A stretch of DNA of 64,000 nt from Phycisphaeraceae bacterium (GTDB lineage Bacteria > Planctomycetota > Phycisphaerae > Phycisphaerales > UBA1924), in contig JAHBXC010000002.1 of the NCBI GenBank assembly GCA_019636675.1, positions 248,001 through 312,000 of the forward strand, read 5' to 3'. Positions 36,271 through 45,112 of the stretch are shown piece after piece; position 1 is the first letter of the stretch, and each line of letters starts with the position of its first letter. The position numbers and the translations under genes are program-made. The notes below the pieces were generated by a model. It saw only the letters and a program-made list of their open reading frames with translations. It was not told the origin of the DNA and did no database searches.

Positions 36271-37221
36271 ATGCAGACCGTGCACGCGATGATGCGAGGC
36301 CTGATCGACTACGCGGGGCTCTTCCCGCCGGCGAAGCTCGAGATGGCCCCGACGGTGCGCAACTTCGCGTCGTACCGGGCGGACGCGCGCGACGAGTTCG
36401 TCTCGCGCCTGGTGATCCCCGTGTCGCGTCTCGACGAGTTCGAGGAGCACGCCGCCGACCTGCTGCCGCGCGATATCGGGGCCGGGGGTGGCGACGACGA
36501 CGAGGACGGCGAGATCCTCGTCGACCCGTGGCGCATCACGGCGCTGACGCGCGGGGCCGACGACGCCGGGCTCGTCGCCGACCTCGATCGCATCGAGCGG
36601 TTCAACGAGAAGTACTCCGACCCCGACAACGGGCTCGCGGCGATCGACGCGATCGAGCTGAAGGCGACGACGGCGGAGGAGATCGACCGCGCCGTCGGCT
36701 CGATCCCGTCCTATCTGACGGCGGCGTTCGAGCTGCCCTGGACGATGCCCGACCTGCGCGGCGTGATCACCGCTGTCTCGGGCGAGGGGCTGTGCGCCAA
36801 GATCCGCACCGGGGGGATGACGCCCGACCTGTTCCCGCCCCCGGACGCGCTGGCGCGGTTCATCCGCACCTGCGCGATGGCGCAGACGCCCTTCAAGGCG
36901 ACCGCCGGGCTGCACCACCCGATACGGCATCTGAACCAGGGCCAGGGCGTGACGATGCACGGCTTCGTGAATGTCGCGATGGCCGCGGCGATGGGGCTCG
37001 CGCTGCGCGCCGACGAGAAGACGCTGATCGAGGTGCTCGACGAGCGCGAGACGCGCGCGTTCGGGTTCAGCGACGAGGCGATCGTCTGGCGGGGGCATCG
37101 GGTGACGCTCGAGCAGATCGAGCGGACGCGCGAGAGCTTCTTCCTGTCGATCGGCTCGTGCTCGGTCGATGAGCCCCTGGACGACCTGAAGTCGCTGGGC
37201 CTGCTCGATGTGACGGTCTGA
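36271..37221 (+). CDS. Conserved protein of unknown function
   Basis: The 316-residue protein starts MQTVHAMMRGLIDYAGLFPP, with GGAG 10 bases before the ATG. It has an acidic insert (DDDEDGE, about residues 75-81), a conserved-looking TAGLHHPIR and an NQGQGVTMHGFVNVAMA stretch. It appears cytoplasmic, with no transmembrane segment. It lies between the DHS-like gene and fahA, 23 bases before fahA, and may belong to the same degradation pathway. I do not recognise a family. Confidence 0.7.
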   Translation: MQTVHAMMRGLIDYAGLFPPAKLEMAPTVRNFASYRADARDEFVSRLVIPVSRLDEFEEHAADLLPRDIGAGGGDDDEDGEILVDPWRITALTRGADDAGLVADLDRIERFNEKYSDPDNGLAAIDAIELKATTAEEIDRAVGSIPSYLTAAFELPWTMPDLRGVITAVSGEGLCAKIRTGGMTPDLFPPPDALARFIRTCAMAQTPFKATAGLHHPIRHLNQGQGVTMHGFVNVAMAAAMGLALRADEKTLIEVLDERETRAFGFSDEAIVWRGHRVTLEQIERTRESFFLSIGSCSVDEPLDDLKSLGLLDVTV

Positions 37222-37232
37222 GGCCGTTCGCA

Positions 37233-37238
37233 TACCCT
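37233..37238 (+). promoter_or_regulatory. -10-like hexamer TACCCT before fahA
   Basis: TACCCT lies 6 bases before the fahA ATG, in the 23-base gap after the upstream gene. It would let fahA be read alone from a leaderless message. Confidence 0.32.
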
Positions 37239-37244
37239 GCGGGT

Positions 37245-38597
37245 ATGACCAGCCCCGTTCATCGCAACACCGACCCGACGACCGACCCCGCCCTCCGTTC
37301 GTGGGTCGAGAGCGCCAACGACCAGCGCGCCGATTTCCCCATCCAGAACCTGCCCTTCGGGGTGTTCCGTCGGAAGGGGACCGCTGAGCCGGCGCGCGTG
37401 GGCGTGGCGATCGGCGACCGCGTGCTCGACCTGCGCGTGCTGCACGAGGCGGGGCTGTTCGATGGGGTGGTCGGGCTGGCGGGCAAGTCTGATTGTTTCG
37501 CGAGCGGGACGCTCAACGCGTTCATGGCGCTGGGGCGCCCGGCGTGGCGCGCGGCGCGCGAGCACCTCAGCCACCTGCTGCGCGAGGACAGCGACGCGCT
37601 GCGCGACGATGTCACGCTGCGCGCCAGGGCGCTCGTCGCGATGAAGGACGCCGAGATGCTCTTCCCGGCGCAGGTGGGCGACTACACCGACTTCTACGCC
37701 AGCGTGCACCACGCGACGAATGTCGGCTCGATGTTCCGCCCCGACAACCCGCTGCTGCCCAACTACAAGCACATCCCCATCGGCTACCACGGGCGCGCGA
37801 GTTCGCTCGTCGTCAGCGGCGCCCCTGTCAAACGCCCCAGCGGGCAGACCAAGGCCGACGACGCGAAGGACCCTGTCTTCGGCCCCTCGAAACTGCTCGA
37901 CTACGAGCTCGAGATGGGCTTCTTCGTGGGGACCGGCAACGCGATGGGAACGACGATCCCCATCGACGCGGCGCCCGACCATATCTTCGGGCTGTCGCTG
38001 GTGAACGACTGGTCGGCGCGCGACCTGCAGAAGTGGGAGTACCAGCCCCTCGGGCCGTTCCTCGCGAAGAGTTTCGCGACGACGGTGTCGCCCTGGGTGA
38101 CGACGCTCGACGCGCTGGCGCCCTTCCGCGTCGCGGGCCCGCTGCGTTTCGAGGGCGACCCCCAGCCCCTGCCCTACCTGACGGCGCAGAAGCCGATGGA
38201 CGCGTGGGGTCTGGACATCACGGTCGAGGTGTGGCTGCGCAGCGAGAAGATGCGCAGCGAGGGCGTGGCGGAGACGCTCATCAGCCGCGGCTCGTTCAAG
38301 CACATGTTCTGGACGATCACGCAGATGCTCACGCACCACGCGAGCAACGGGTGCAACATGCGCCCGGGCGACCTGCTCGCCTCCGGCACCATCAGCGGCC
38401 CCGAGCCCGACTCGCGCGGGTGCCTGCTCGAGCGCACCTGGCGGGGCACCGAGCCCCTGAAACTCCCCACGGGCGAAGAGCGCAAGTTCCTCGCCGACGG
38501 CGACGAGGTCATCCTCCGCGGCTACTGCCTGCGCGAGGGGGCGCGGAGGATCGGGATGGGGGAGTGTCGGGGGGTTATCGCGCCCGCGGCCAAGTGA
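37245..38597 (+). CDS. fahA: Fumarylacetoacetase
   Basis: The 450-residue enzyme splits fumarylacetoacetate to fumarate and acetoacetate, the last step of tyrosine and homogentisate breakdown. Two-domain FAH features are seen: an N-terminal beta domain (about 20-120), then DFYASVHHATNVGSMFRP, the YHGRASSLVVSG loop, the metal-binding ELEMGFFVG region and VNDWSARDLQKWEYQPLGPF, and the C-terminal TISGPEPDSRGCLLE. It ends 9 bases before the convergent DUF255 gene. No other tyrosine-degradation genes are in the window. Confidence 0.95.
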   Translation: MTSPVHRNTDPTTDPALRSWVESANDQRADFPIQNLPFGVFRRKGTAEPARVGVAIGDRVLDLRVLHEAGLFDGVVGLAGKSDCFASGTLNAFMALGRPAWRAAREHLSHLLREDSDALRDDVTLRARALVAMKDAEMLFPAQVGDYTDFYASVHHATNVGSMFRPDNPLLPNYKHIPIGYHGRASSLVVSGAPVKRPSGQTKADDAKDPVFGPSKLLDYELEMGFFVGTGNAMGTTIPIDAAPDHIFGLSLVNDWSARDLQKWEYQPLGPFLAKSFATTVSPWVTTLDALAPFRVAGPLRFEGDPQPLPYLTAQKPMDAWGLDITVEVWLRSEKMRSEGVAETLISRGSFKHMFWTITQMLTHHASNGCNMRPGDLLASGTISGPEPDSRGCLLERTWRGTEPLKLPTGEERKFLADGDEVILRGYCLREGARRIGMGECRGVIAPAAK

Positions 38598-38606
38598 GCG
38601 GATCGC

Positions 38607-41063
38607 TCACGCTTCCTTCCTCGTCATCCCAACCTCCAAAACCGCCGTCATCGCCTGCAGGCACTCCCGGTCGTTGCACGCCTGGAAGCGCACGGCGACT
38701 TTCGGCTCGCCTTCCCACGCGTCGGTGGTGCGCAGGGCGGTGATGTCGAGGCGCACCGTGCCCGAGTGGACGAGGATGGGCGCGAGCGTGCCCTTGGCGA
38801 TCGCTGGCTCGAAGGGGGTTCCGGCGGGGTAGTCGCACGAGAGGATGACGCCGCGGCCCCCGGTGACGCCGACCTGGAGGCCTTCGAGGCCGTCGACGCG
38901 TTTGCCGGTGGTGCTCTCGTCGTAGGGCTGGTTGGCGGTGATGTGGAAGCCCTCGCGGATGCGCAGTTCGATGGTGAACTCCTGCATGTCGCCCTCTGCG
39001 AGGTGGAAGCCGTCGACATCGGCGAAGACCTCGACGGGCGGGGCGATGGGCTCGCTGGGGTCGAGGTCGGGGCCGAAGCGCTCGGGCGATTCGGTCATGC
39101 CGAAGCGGTCGAGGAGCGCCGGGTCGAGCGCGAGGACGCGCCGGAGCGCGCGCGTCGAGTTGATCGCGCCCAACGGCGTGTCGTGCACGGCGCGGCTCAT
39201 CGCGGCGAGGAGCCGGCCGGCGCGTTCGAGGTGCTTGTCGTCGCGCGTGATCTCGTGCGCGTCGAGGAGGGCGTGCAGCATCACGGACTGCCCGCTCGGC
39301 ATGGCGCCGTCGGCGCGCGAGATGGCGCGGACGACCAGGTCGTCGCGCCCGTCGCGGGTGTCGAAGAGCGCGCCGGTGTCGGGGCAGGCGAAAAGAGCGA
39401 ACGCTTCGTCGAGGATGGAGAGCGCGCGTTCGAGTTGGGGCGCTGTGCCCCGGTTGAGCCGGGTGGACGCGCGGTGCATCGCGATGAGCCCCTGCGCGAG
39501 CATGGCGTAGTCCTCGAGCACGGCGGTGGTGCCCACGCGCCCATCGCGCCAGACGCGCACGAGTTCGCCCTTGTCGTTGCGCATCGCGGAGAGGATGAAC
39601 GCGGCGGCGCGGTTGGCGGCGTCGAGGTAGCGCGATTCGCGCAGCAGCATCGCGCCGTGCGCGAGGGCGCTGAGCATCAACCCGTTCCACGAGACGATGA
39701 CCTTGTCGTCGCGCAGGGGCTGGGTGCGTTTGGCGCGTGCGCCGAGCATCTTCCAGCGGATCTGGTCGAGCCGGGCGTAGAACTGCTCGGTGGTCAGGTT
39801 GAAGCGAGCGGCGATCTCTTCGGGTCGTTCGCCCAGCAAAAGCACATTCTTCGGGGGCAGGTGCTCGTGGTGGGGGTCCTTGAAGTTGGGGCCGCGATCG
39901 AGGCCGTAGACATGGGCGGCGAAGGACGCCTCGTCGCTCGTGAGCGTCTGCGCGAGGTCGTCGGGCGTCCAGAGGTAGTTGGCGCCCTCCATGCCGTCGA
40001 CCTCTGCGTCCTGCGCGCTGGCGAAGGCGCCGCCGGGGAGTTGCATCTCGCGGAGGGCGTAGTCGAGGGTGAGGCGGACGGTGCGCGCGTAGAGCGCGTC
40101 GGGCTCGTCGGCGTCTTCGCCGAAGGCCTCGCTGGCGCGCGCGTAGGTGGAGGCGAGTTGCGCGTTGTCGTAGAGCATCTTCTCGAAGTGGGGGACGACC
40201 CACGCGGGGTCGACGCTGTAGCGATGGAAGCCGCCGGCGAGTTGGTCGTGGATGCCCCCGAGGGTCATGCGGTCGAGGGTGTGCATGAGGGCGGCCTTGA
40301 TGGCGCCCTTCGTCGCGTCGTCGACCGGGTCGGCGAAGCGGTCGAGGAGGAACTCGAGGAAGACGGGCTGGGGGAATTTGGGCCCGGAGCCGGCCGTGCC
40401 GAAGCCGCCGTAGACGCGGTCGTACATGCGCACGAGCGCGTTGGTGGCGCTGTCGATCTCGTGCGCGCCGAGTCGCACCGGGAGGGTGCGCTGGCCGAGG
40501 AGTTCGCGCAACATGTCGGCGATGCGTTCGGACTGCCCGAGGACCTGCTCGCGCTGGGTGTTCCAGGCGTTGGCTATGCCCCCGAGGACCTGTTGGAAGG
40601 AGGGCAGGCCGTGGCGCGGCTCGGGGGGGAAATAGGTCCCGGCCCAGAAGGGCTCGAGCCCGGGGTCGGTCTCGGCGCGTGCGCCGGGGGGTGTGAGGAA
40701 GACGGAGGTGGGCCACCCGCCGCGCCCGGTGAGGGCCTGGCAGGCGTGCATGGCGATGTCGTCGACCTCGGGTCGTTCCTCGCGATCGACCTTGATGCAG
40801 ACGAAGTCGCGCGACATCTGGGCGCCGATGGAGGGGTTCTCGAAGGACTCGCGCTCCATGACATGGCACCAGTAGCAGGTGCTGTATCCGACGGAGAGGA
40901 AGATGGGGACGCGGCGGCGGCGGGCCTCTTCGAAGGCCTCGGGGCCCCAGGGGAACCACTCGACGGGGTTGTGGGCGTGCTGGAGGAGGTAGGGGCTCGA
41001 CTCGCCGGCGAGGCGGTTGGGGCGTCGGTCGGCAGTCGGGGAGGGCGGGTGGACCGAGGACAT
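38607..41063 (-). CDS. DUF255 thioredoxin-domain protein (YyaL/SPATA20-like) with C-terminal DsbD-N-like domain
   Basis: The 818-residue protein starts with a DUF255 thioredoxin-like domain (about 15-180; [27 protein letters not shown] with CxxC). An alpha/alpha six-hairpin barrel follows (about 190-650). The family is usually about 680-700 residues. Here a further roughly 130 residues ([20 protein letters not shown]) resemble the N-terminal domain of DsbD or its relatives, with a CxxxxC-type pair. No signal peptide is evident, so the location of the added domain is puzzling. Confidence 0.85.
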   Translation of the reverse strand: MSSVHPPSPTADRRPNRLAGESSPYLLQHAHNPVEWFPWGPEAFEEARRRRVPIFLSVGYSTCYWCHVMERESFENPSIGAQMSRDFVCIKVDREERPEVDDIAMHACQALTGRGGWPTSVFLTPPGARAETDPGLEPFWAGTYFPPEPRHGLPSFQQVLGGIANAWNTQREQVLGQSERIADMLRELLGQRTLPVRLGAHEIDSATNALVRMYDRVYGGFGTAGSGPKFPQPVFLEFLLDRFADPVDDATKGAIKAALMHTLDRMTLGGIHDQLAGGFHRYSVDPAWVVPHFEKMLYDNAQLASTYARASEAFGEDADEPDALYARTVRLTLDYALREMQLPGGAFASAQDAEVDGMEGANYLWTPDDLAQTLTSDEASFAAHVYGLDRGPNFKDPHHEHLPPKNVLLLGERPEEIAARFNLTTEQFYARLDQIRWKMLGARAKRTQPLRDDKVIVSWNGLMLSALAHGAMLLRESRYLDAANRAAAFILSAMRNDKGELVRVWRDGRVGTTAVLEDYAMLAQGLIAMHRASTRLNRGTAPQLERALSILDEAFALFACPDTGALFDTRDGRDDLVVRAISRADGAMPSGQSVMLHALLDAHEITRDDKHLERAGRLLAAMSRAVHDTPLGAINSTRALRRVLALDPALLDRFGMTESPERFGPDLDPSEPIAPPVEVFADVDGFHLAEGDMQEFTIELRIREGFHITANQPYDESTTGKRVDGLEGLQVGVTGGRGVILSCDYPAGTPFEPAIAKGTLAPILVHSGTVRLDITALRTTDAWEGEPKVAVRFQACNDRECLQAMTAVLEVGMTRKEA

Positions 41064-41172
41064 CGGCGGCTCCGGGCGGGTCGGGAGAGGGGAAGAATCG
41101 CGTGGAAGGGGAGGGTAGCGCGGCGTCCGGCGGTGCTCAGCCCCTGAGGATCAGGGGGCCCGGCGTTTGGGC

Positions 41173-41200
41173 TTGCCTTTGGGGGGTGTGGGCCTACCCT
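41173..41200 (+). promoter_or_regulatory. Candidate rpmB promoter
   Basis: TTGCCT (41173-41178), a 16-base spacer and TACCCT (41195-41200), about 44 bases before the rpmB ATG. This lies in the 180-base divergent region shared with the DUF255 gene. Confidence 0.45.
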
Positions 41201-41243
41201 TCCGCTCACCTGTTTGACCCACCCCGCCTCAGGAGGCGTTTCT

Positions 41244-41519
41244 ATGCCGCGCGTGTGCCATTTCACCGGGAAGAAGACTACTTTCGGCAAGCGTCGCGTC
41301 TATCGCGGCCAGAAGATCACGAAGGGCGGCTTCGGTCTGAAGCCCACGGGCATCACGCGCCGCACCTTCAAGCCGAATATCCAGACGGCGGTGGCGCTGG
41401 TCGACGGTCGCGCGCAGCGGATCAAGGTCTCGGCCGCGGCGATCCGCGCCGGGCTGGTCGTGAAGCCGGTGAAGCGTCGCTACGGGTACACCCGTCAGCA
41501 GAAGCAGAACGCGGCGTAA
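41244..41519 (+). CDS. rpmB: 50S ribosomal protein L28
   Basis: The 91-residue protein starts MPRVCHFTGKKTTFGKRR and contains RRTFKPNIQ, the L28 signature. A perfect AGGAGG (41231-41236) sits 7 bases before the ATG. L28 belongs to the large ribosomal subunit. It stands alone with its own promoter-like pair and terminator. Only one of the four cysteines of the zinc-binding (C+) form is kept, so this is the zinc-free type. Confidence 0.97.
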   Translation: MPRVCHFTGKKTTFGKRRVYRGQKITKGGFGLKPTGITRRTFKPNIQTAVALVDGRAQRIKVSAAAIRAGLVVKPVKRRYGYTRQQKQNAA

Positions 41520-41543
41520 TCGACGCGGATTCGAGCGATTCTC

Positions 41544-41575
41544 AACGGCTCCTTCGGGGGCCGTTTTCATTTTTC
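41544..41575 (+). terminator. Terminator after rpmB
   Basis: A 9-bp stem (41544-41552 with 41557-41565, one G-T pair) closed by a TTCG tetraloop is followed by TTCATTTTT. It starts 25 bases after the rpmB stop. Confidence 0.9.
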
Positions 41576-41578
41576 ACC

Positions 41579-41605
41579 GCAGAGGTCGCAGAGGGCGCAG
41601 AGAGG
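41579..41605 (+). repeat. Three tandem 9-base GCAGAG repeats
   Basis: GCAGAGGTC, GCAGAGGGC and GCAGAGAGG follow each other directly, right after the rpmB terminator and before the convergent trmL end. They resemble the GCAGAG-type dispersed repeats seen between genes in many environmental bacterial genomes (from memory, not checked). Confidence 0.6.
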
Positions 41606-41627
41606 GGGGTGGCGCGCGAGGGGCGCA

Positions 41628-42185
41628 TCACTGAAGCGTGTAGCGACCGTCGGGGTCGAGCGTGATCTCGGCGCGCGCGGCGCACTGGCGCAGCGCTTCG
41701 AGGACGACGGCGCAGACGGCGGTGGCGACATTGAGGGAGCGTTCGCCTTGGAGCATGGGGAGGCAGAGCGCGCGATCGGCGCGCACGAAGTCGTCGACGA
41801 GAGAGTCGGGCAGGCCTCGTGTTTCCTTGCCGAAGACGAGCGCGTCTCCCGGGCGGAGGTCGGCGTCCCACACCGGGCGCGCGGATTTGGTGGTGAAGGC
41901 CCACTGGGTGGGTGCGCGCGGCGTGCCGTCGCTGCGAGTGGGGAGCGCGTCCCAATACCGGACCCACTCGCTCCAGTCGTCGTGCTCGCGCGGCGCGAGG
42001 CGTTTCCAGTAGTCGAGCCCGGCGCGCCGGAGCGCGTGCTCGCTGGTGTCGAAGCCGAGGGGGCGCACGAGGTGGAGCGCGCAACCCGTCGCGACGCAGG
42101 TTCTTCCGATGTTCCCGGTGTTGTTGGGGATCTCGGGCTCGTGGAGGACGACGTGGAAGAGCGGGTTGTTGGTGGTGCGGGGCAT
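41628..42185 (-). CDS. trmL: tRNA (cytidine/uridine-34 2'-O)-methyltransferase
   Basis: The 185-residue SPOUT methyltransferase starts MPRTTNNPLFHVVLHEPEIP; upstream ATGs exist but the fold begins here. Knot motifs are HEPEIPNNTGNIGRTCVATG, LVFGKETRGLPDSLVDD and MLQGERSLNVATAVCAVV, typical of TrmL. It methylates the wobble ribose of certain leucine tRNAs. The AACACT hexamer 8 bases before the ATG resembles that of hutH. It is divergent from the cyclo-ligase gene. Confidence 0.93.
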   Translation of the reverse strand: MPRTTNNPLFHVVLHEPEIPNNTGNIGRTCVATGCALHLVRPLGFDTSEHALRRAGLDYWKRLAPREHDDWSEWVRYWDALPTRSDGTPRAPTQWAFTTKSARPVWDADLRPGDALVFGKETRGLPDSLVDDFVRADRALCLPMLQGERSLNVATAVCAVVLEALRQCAARAEITLDPDGRYTLQ

Positions 42186-42338
42186 CGGTGTGAAGTGTTC
42201 GCACGAAAGCATCGGTGATCCCGATGACGGGCGGGGGAGAGCAACCATTCCCCGAACGGACGCGTATAGGCGGGTGAACAAAAGTTAGGAAGGGCTACCT
42301 TTCGGCCCGATACTTCCTGACGAGTTCAAGGAGCGGTC

Positions 42339-42968
42339 GTGAGTGAATCGCTGGTCCAGGCGAAGGCAGCGCTCCGCGACGAGATGCGTCGGCAGCTGTC
42401 GGCTGTCTCGGCGGAGCAGGCGTCGGCGATGTCGCTGAGCGTGTGTCGGCGCGTGATCGCGCACGACGCGTTCCTGAACTCCGACACGATCATGATGTAC
42501 CTGCCGCTGCCGAACGAGGTTGATGTCTCGGCGGTGGCGCTGCGTTGCTTCCAGACGGGCCGGACGGTGTGCGTGCCGCGGGTCGACTGGGAGCGCAAGC
42601 GGATGACGGCGATCGAGGTGCGCGACTTCGAGACGGGCCTGCAGGAGACGCGCAACGGGGTTCGCGAGCCGGTGTCGGGCCGTCCGATCCCGCTCGAACA
42701 GATCGGGCTGGTGCTGGCGCCCGGGCTGGCGTTCGACGCGCTCGGGTCGCGCCTGGGTCGGGGCGGGGGGTTCTACGACCGGTTCCTGTCAGGTGATCCG
42801 TCGAACGAGCGGCTTCGCAGCCATCGCTGGTTCACGGCGGGCGTCTGCTTCGATTTCCAAGTGGTGGATCGCGTCCCGACCGATGAACTGGACATCAGAC
42901 TCGACGCGGTGGTGACCGATCGCCGGCTCATCGAGCCCACGCCGCGCCGGAGTTTGAGGGCGAACTGA
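42339..42968 (+). CDS. 5-formyltetrahydrofolate cyclo-ligase
   Basis: The 209-residue protein starts with GTG at 42339, with AAGGAG (42328-42333) 5 bases upstream. It has the family motif LGRGGGFYDRFL near residue 143 and an N-terminal helix with KAALRDEMRRQL. It converts 5-formyl-THF to 5,10-methenyl-THF using ATP. A GATACT-like hexamer lies in the 153-base divergent region with trmL. It precedes the L,D-transpeptidase gene by 79 bases. Confidence 0.9.
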   Translation: MSESLVQAKAALRDEMRRQLSAVSAEQASAMSLSVCRRVIAHDAFLNSDTIMMYLPLPNEVDVSAVALRCFQTGRTVCVPRVDWERKRMTAIEVRDFETGLQETRNGVREPVSGRPIPLEQIGLVLAPGLAFDALGSRLGRGGGFYDRFLSGDPSNERLRSHRWFTAGVCFDFQVVDRVPTDELDIRLDAVVTDRRLIEPTPRRSLRAN

Positions 42969-43047
42969 CGCTTTCCCCGGCGTGGATCGTCACATACCGT
43001 CGGCAGATCGCCCGCTTTGTCCGCGACACACGGAGGTTCGCGTTCTT

Positions 43048-44367
43048 ATGGCTCTTGCGTCGCAAACCGCCCGGATGACCAGCAACCGGTCCTACATGAT
43101 GTCGAACGCGTCGCGTCGGCGTCGTCGTGCGCAGCGTCGGAACCTCGCGATCGCGGTCGTGGGGATCGGCGGCGCGGTGCTCCTGCTGGGTTGGCTCGTC
43201 GTGCCGACCGGGGAGAAGGCGCCCCCGACCGACGCGATCGGCCCGGCGTCGACGCCCTCGCCGGTGGTTGCGAGCCCGTCGCCGTTCGGCCCGTCGAACG
43301 CGAACGCCGCCGATCGTGCCCCGGTGTCGCAGTCCTCGGCGCTTGCGCCCACGCAGAGCGAGAGCCGCCCGAGCGCGATGCTTCCCGATCCTCAGCCCAT
43401 CGTGCGGGCCGAGCCCCCGACGCCGGCCAACGCGACGGTCATCGAGATGGGCGCGCCGACTCAGCGGAACGCCGAGCCCGACCTGGCGCAGGCGAGCGTC
43501 CCGGCGCCGACCGAGTCGGCCCAGACCCCTGCGCCGGCCCCGCGGCGCCCCCAGTCGTCGCCCTCGGGCGTGCTTCCCGCGTCGGCGGCGACGGGCGATC
43601 TGCTCGCGCGGGCCGACGCGCTGGTCGCGCAGGGCAAGCCGGTGGACGCGCGCGACATCCTGAACCGCGCACTGTTCGACGGCGCGACGCGCGAAGCGGA
43701 CCGCGAGGCGATCCGCGCGCGCATCGCCGGCATCAACGAGACGGTCGTCTTCGGGCGCGCCGTCGTCGCTGGCGACAAGGTGACGGGCTCGTACACGATC
43801 GCGCCGGGCGATTCGCTCGCGCGGATCGTCAGCCGCGAGGGCCTGGACATCGACTGGCGACTGCTGGCGCAGGTGAACTCCATCAGCGATCCGCGTCGCA
43901 TCCGCGTTGGTCAGTCGATCAAGACGCTGAAGGGCCCCTTCCACGCGGTGGTGTACAAGAGCAAGTTCCGGCTCGACCTCTACGCGAACGCGACCGACAG
44001 CGCCGGGAACCGGCTGTTCATCCGCTCGTTCCGCGTCGGCCTGGGCGAGGCAGGCAGCACCCCGGTCGGGGCCTTCGTCGTGCGACCCAACAGCAAGCTC
44101 ATCAACCCGGTGTGGACGAACCCGCGCACGGGCGAGTACTTCGCGGCCGACAACCCGATGAACCCCATCGGCGAGCACTGGATCGGCCTCGATCCCGCGA
44201 ACGAGGCGTCGGCTGCGTACACGCAGTACGGCCTGCACGGCACCATCGAGCCGGGCTCGATCGGTCGCGAGATGTCGATGGGCTGTGTGCGACTCGACGC
44301 GCCCGACATCGAGCTGCTCTACGGCTTCCTGGTCGAGACGAAATCAACGGTCGACATCCTGCCCTGA
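43048..44367 (+). CDS. LysM domain L,D-transpeptidase (YkuD)
   Basis: The 439-residue protein starts MALASQTARMTSNRSYMM, with GGAGG 11 bases upstream. One transmembrane anchor follows a basic RRRRRAQRRN stretch (about 33-55). A proline/alanine-rich linker (about 60-185) leads to a LysM domain (YTIAPGDSLARIVSREG and RRIRVGQSIKTL). The C-terminal YkuD domain has the active-site pattern LHGT..SMGCVRL with the catalytic cysteine. It would form 3-3 cross-links in peptidoglycan or attach proteins. Together with the mur genes nearby it indicates a peptidoglycan wall. Confidence 0.9.
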   Translation: MALASQTARMTSNRSYMMSNASRRRRRAQRRNLAIAVVGIGGAVLLLGWLVVPTGEKAPPTDAIGPASTPSPVVASPSPFGPSNANAADRAPVSQSSALAPTQSESRPSAMLPDPQPIVRAEPPTPANATVIEMGAPTQRNAEPDLAQASVPAPTESAQTPAPAPRRPQSSPSGVLPASAATGDLLARADALVAQGKPVDARDILNRALFDGATREADREAIRARIAGINETVVFGRAVVAGDKVTGSYTIAPGDSLARIVSREGLDIDWRLLAQVNSISDPRRIRVGQSIKTLKGPFHAVVYKSKFRLDLYANATDSAGNRLFIRSFRVGLGEAGSTPVGAFVVRPNSKLINPVWTNPRTGEYFAADNPMNPIGEHWIGLDPANEASAAYTQYGLHGTIEPGSIGREMSMGCVRLDAPDIELLYGFLVETKSTVDILP

Positions 44368-44401
44368 CGGGCGCGATCGTCGCGCGATGGGGGGGCGAGA
44401 C

Positions 44402-44962
44402 TCAGGCGCACCGCGCGGCGAGGACGAGGCCGACGTACATCGCGCTCTCGACCTCGAGGTCGAAGTGGCGGAAGAGTTCGCAATCGATCGACAGCGCCGA
44501 GCGGCGCAGGCAGGGTGAGCGCGACACCAGCCGATCGGTCTCGATGGTGTCGAATGGGTCGCCGAAGCGCTCGGCCAGCCCGTTGCTGAAGCGGCGCTCG
44601 AGGGCGCTCTGGTCGGGGCTGAGCATGTTGAGCGCGAAAGCGCGGCTGTCGCGGATCAGGGGCTCGATCGGGTGCCCCTTGCGCAGCGCGACGCTGAGCA
44701 GGGGGGGCTCGACCCCGGCGCGCTGGACCCATCGCACGACGACCCCGGCCCGTGCGTCCTCGAAGGACGAGGTCATGAGCCACAGCCCGCTGCCGATGCG
44801 CGACAGCGCCTCGTCGCGCTGGGGGGACGGGGCGGCGGGCTTGCGCAGACTGTCCGTGGCCTGACGCTCCAACGAAGCACGCTCCTGCGACCACGGTCGC
44901 GCCGCCCCTCCTCGGGCGTTGCGGCCAGGCCATCTCCATGACAGAAAGAGGCCGGGAAGCAT
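44402..44962 (-). CDS. Flavin reductase-like domain protein
   Basis: The 186-residue protein has a flavin reductase-like split barrel: SRIGSGLWLMTSS (about 54-66), then EPPLLSVALRKGHPIEPLIRD and FALNMLSPDQ. It is different from the flavin reductase at 7.6-8.3 kb. The ATG at 44962 has no clear Shine-Dalgarno and the first about 45 residues are basic and unlike the family, so a later start is possible. It is convergent with the L,D-transpeptidase and divergent from mraZ. Confidence 0.7.
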   Translation of the reverse strand: MLPGLFLSWRWPGRNARGGAARPWSQERASLERQATDSLRKPAAPSPQRDEALSRIGSGLWLMTSSFEDARAGVVVRWVQRAGVEPPLLSVALRKGHPIEPLIRDSRAFALNMLSPDQSALERRFSNGLAERFGDPFDTIETDRLVSRSPCLRRSALSIDCELFRHFDLEVESAMYVGLVLAARCA

Positions 44963-45040
44963 CGTCCGGATCGGGGAGCCCCTTGATACACCGGGGAAAA
45001 CCCCCCGACATCACCCAAATCGCCGATTTTTCGGACGGAA

Positions 45041-45090
45041 GTGGGAAAAAGGTGTTGCAGAGTGGGGGAAAGTGGGGTAGAGTGCTCTGG
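45041..45090 (+). promoter_or_regulatory. mraZ promoter with TGGG direct repeats (MraZ-box-like operator)
   Basis: TTGCAG (45055-45060), a 17-base spacer and TAGAGT (45078-45083) form a promoter-like pair. Across it run GTG-headed units at 45041, 45052, 45062, 45072 and 45082. They are about 10 bases apart, three with TGGG (45042, 45063, 45073). MraZ is known to bind TGGGN repeats with 5-base spacers, which is exactly the 45063/45073 pair. Confidence 0.7.
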
Positions 45091-45112
45091 CTTAAACGAA
45101 GGGACCAGCCGC

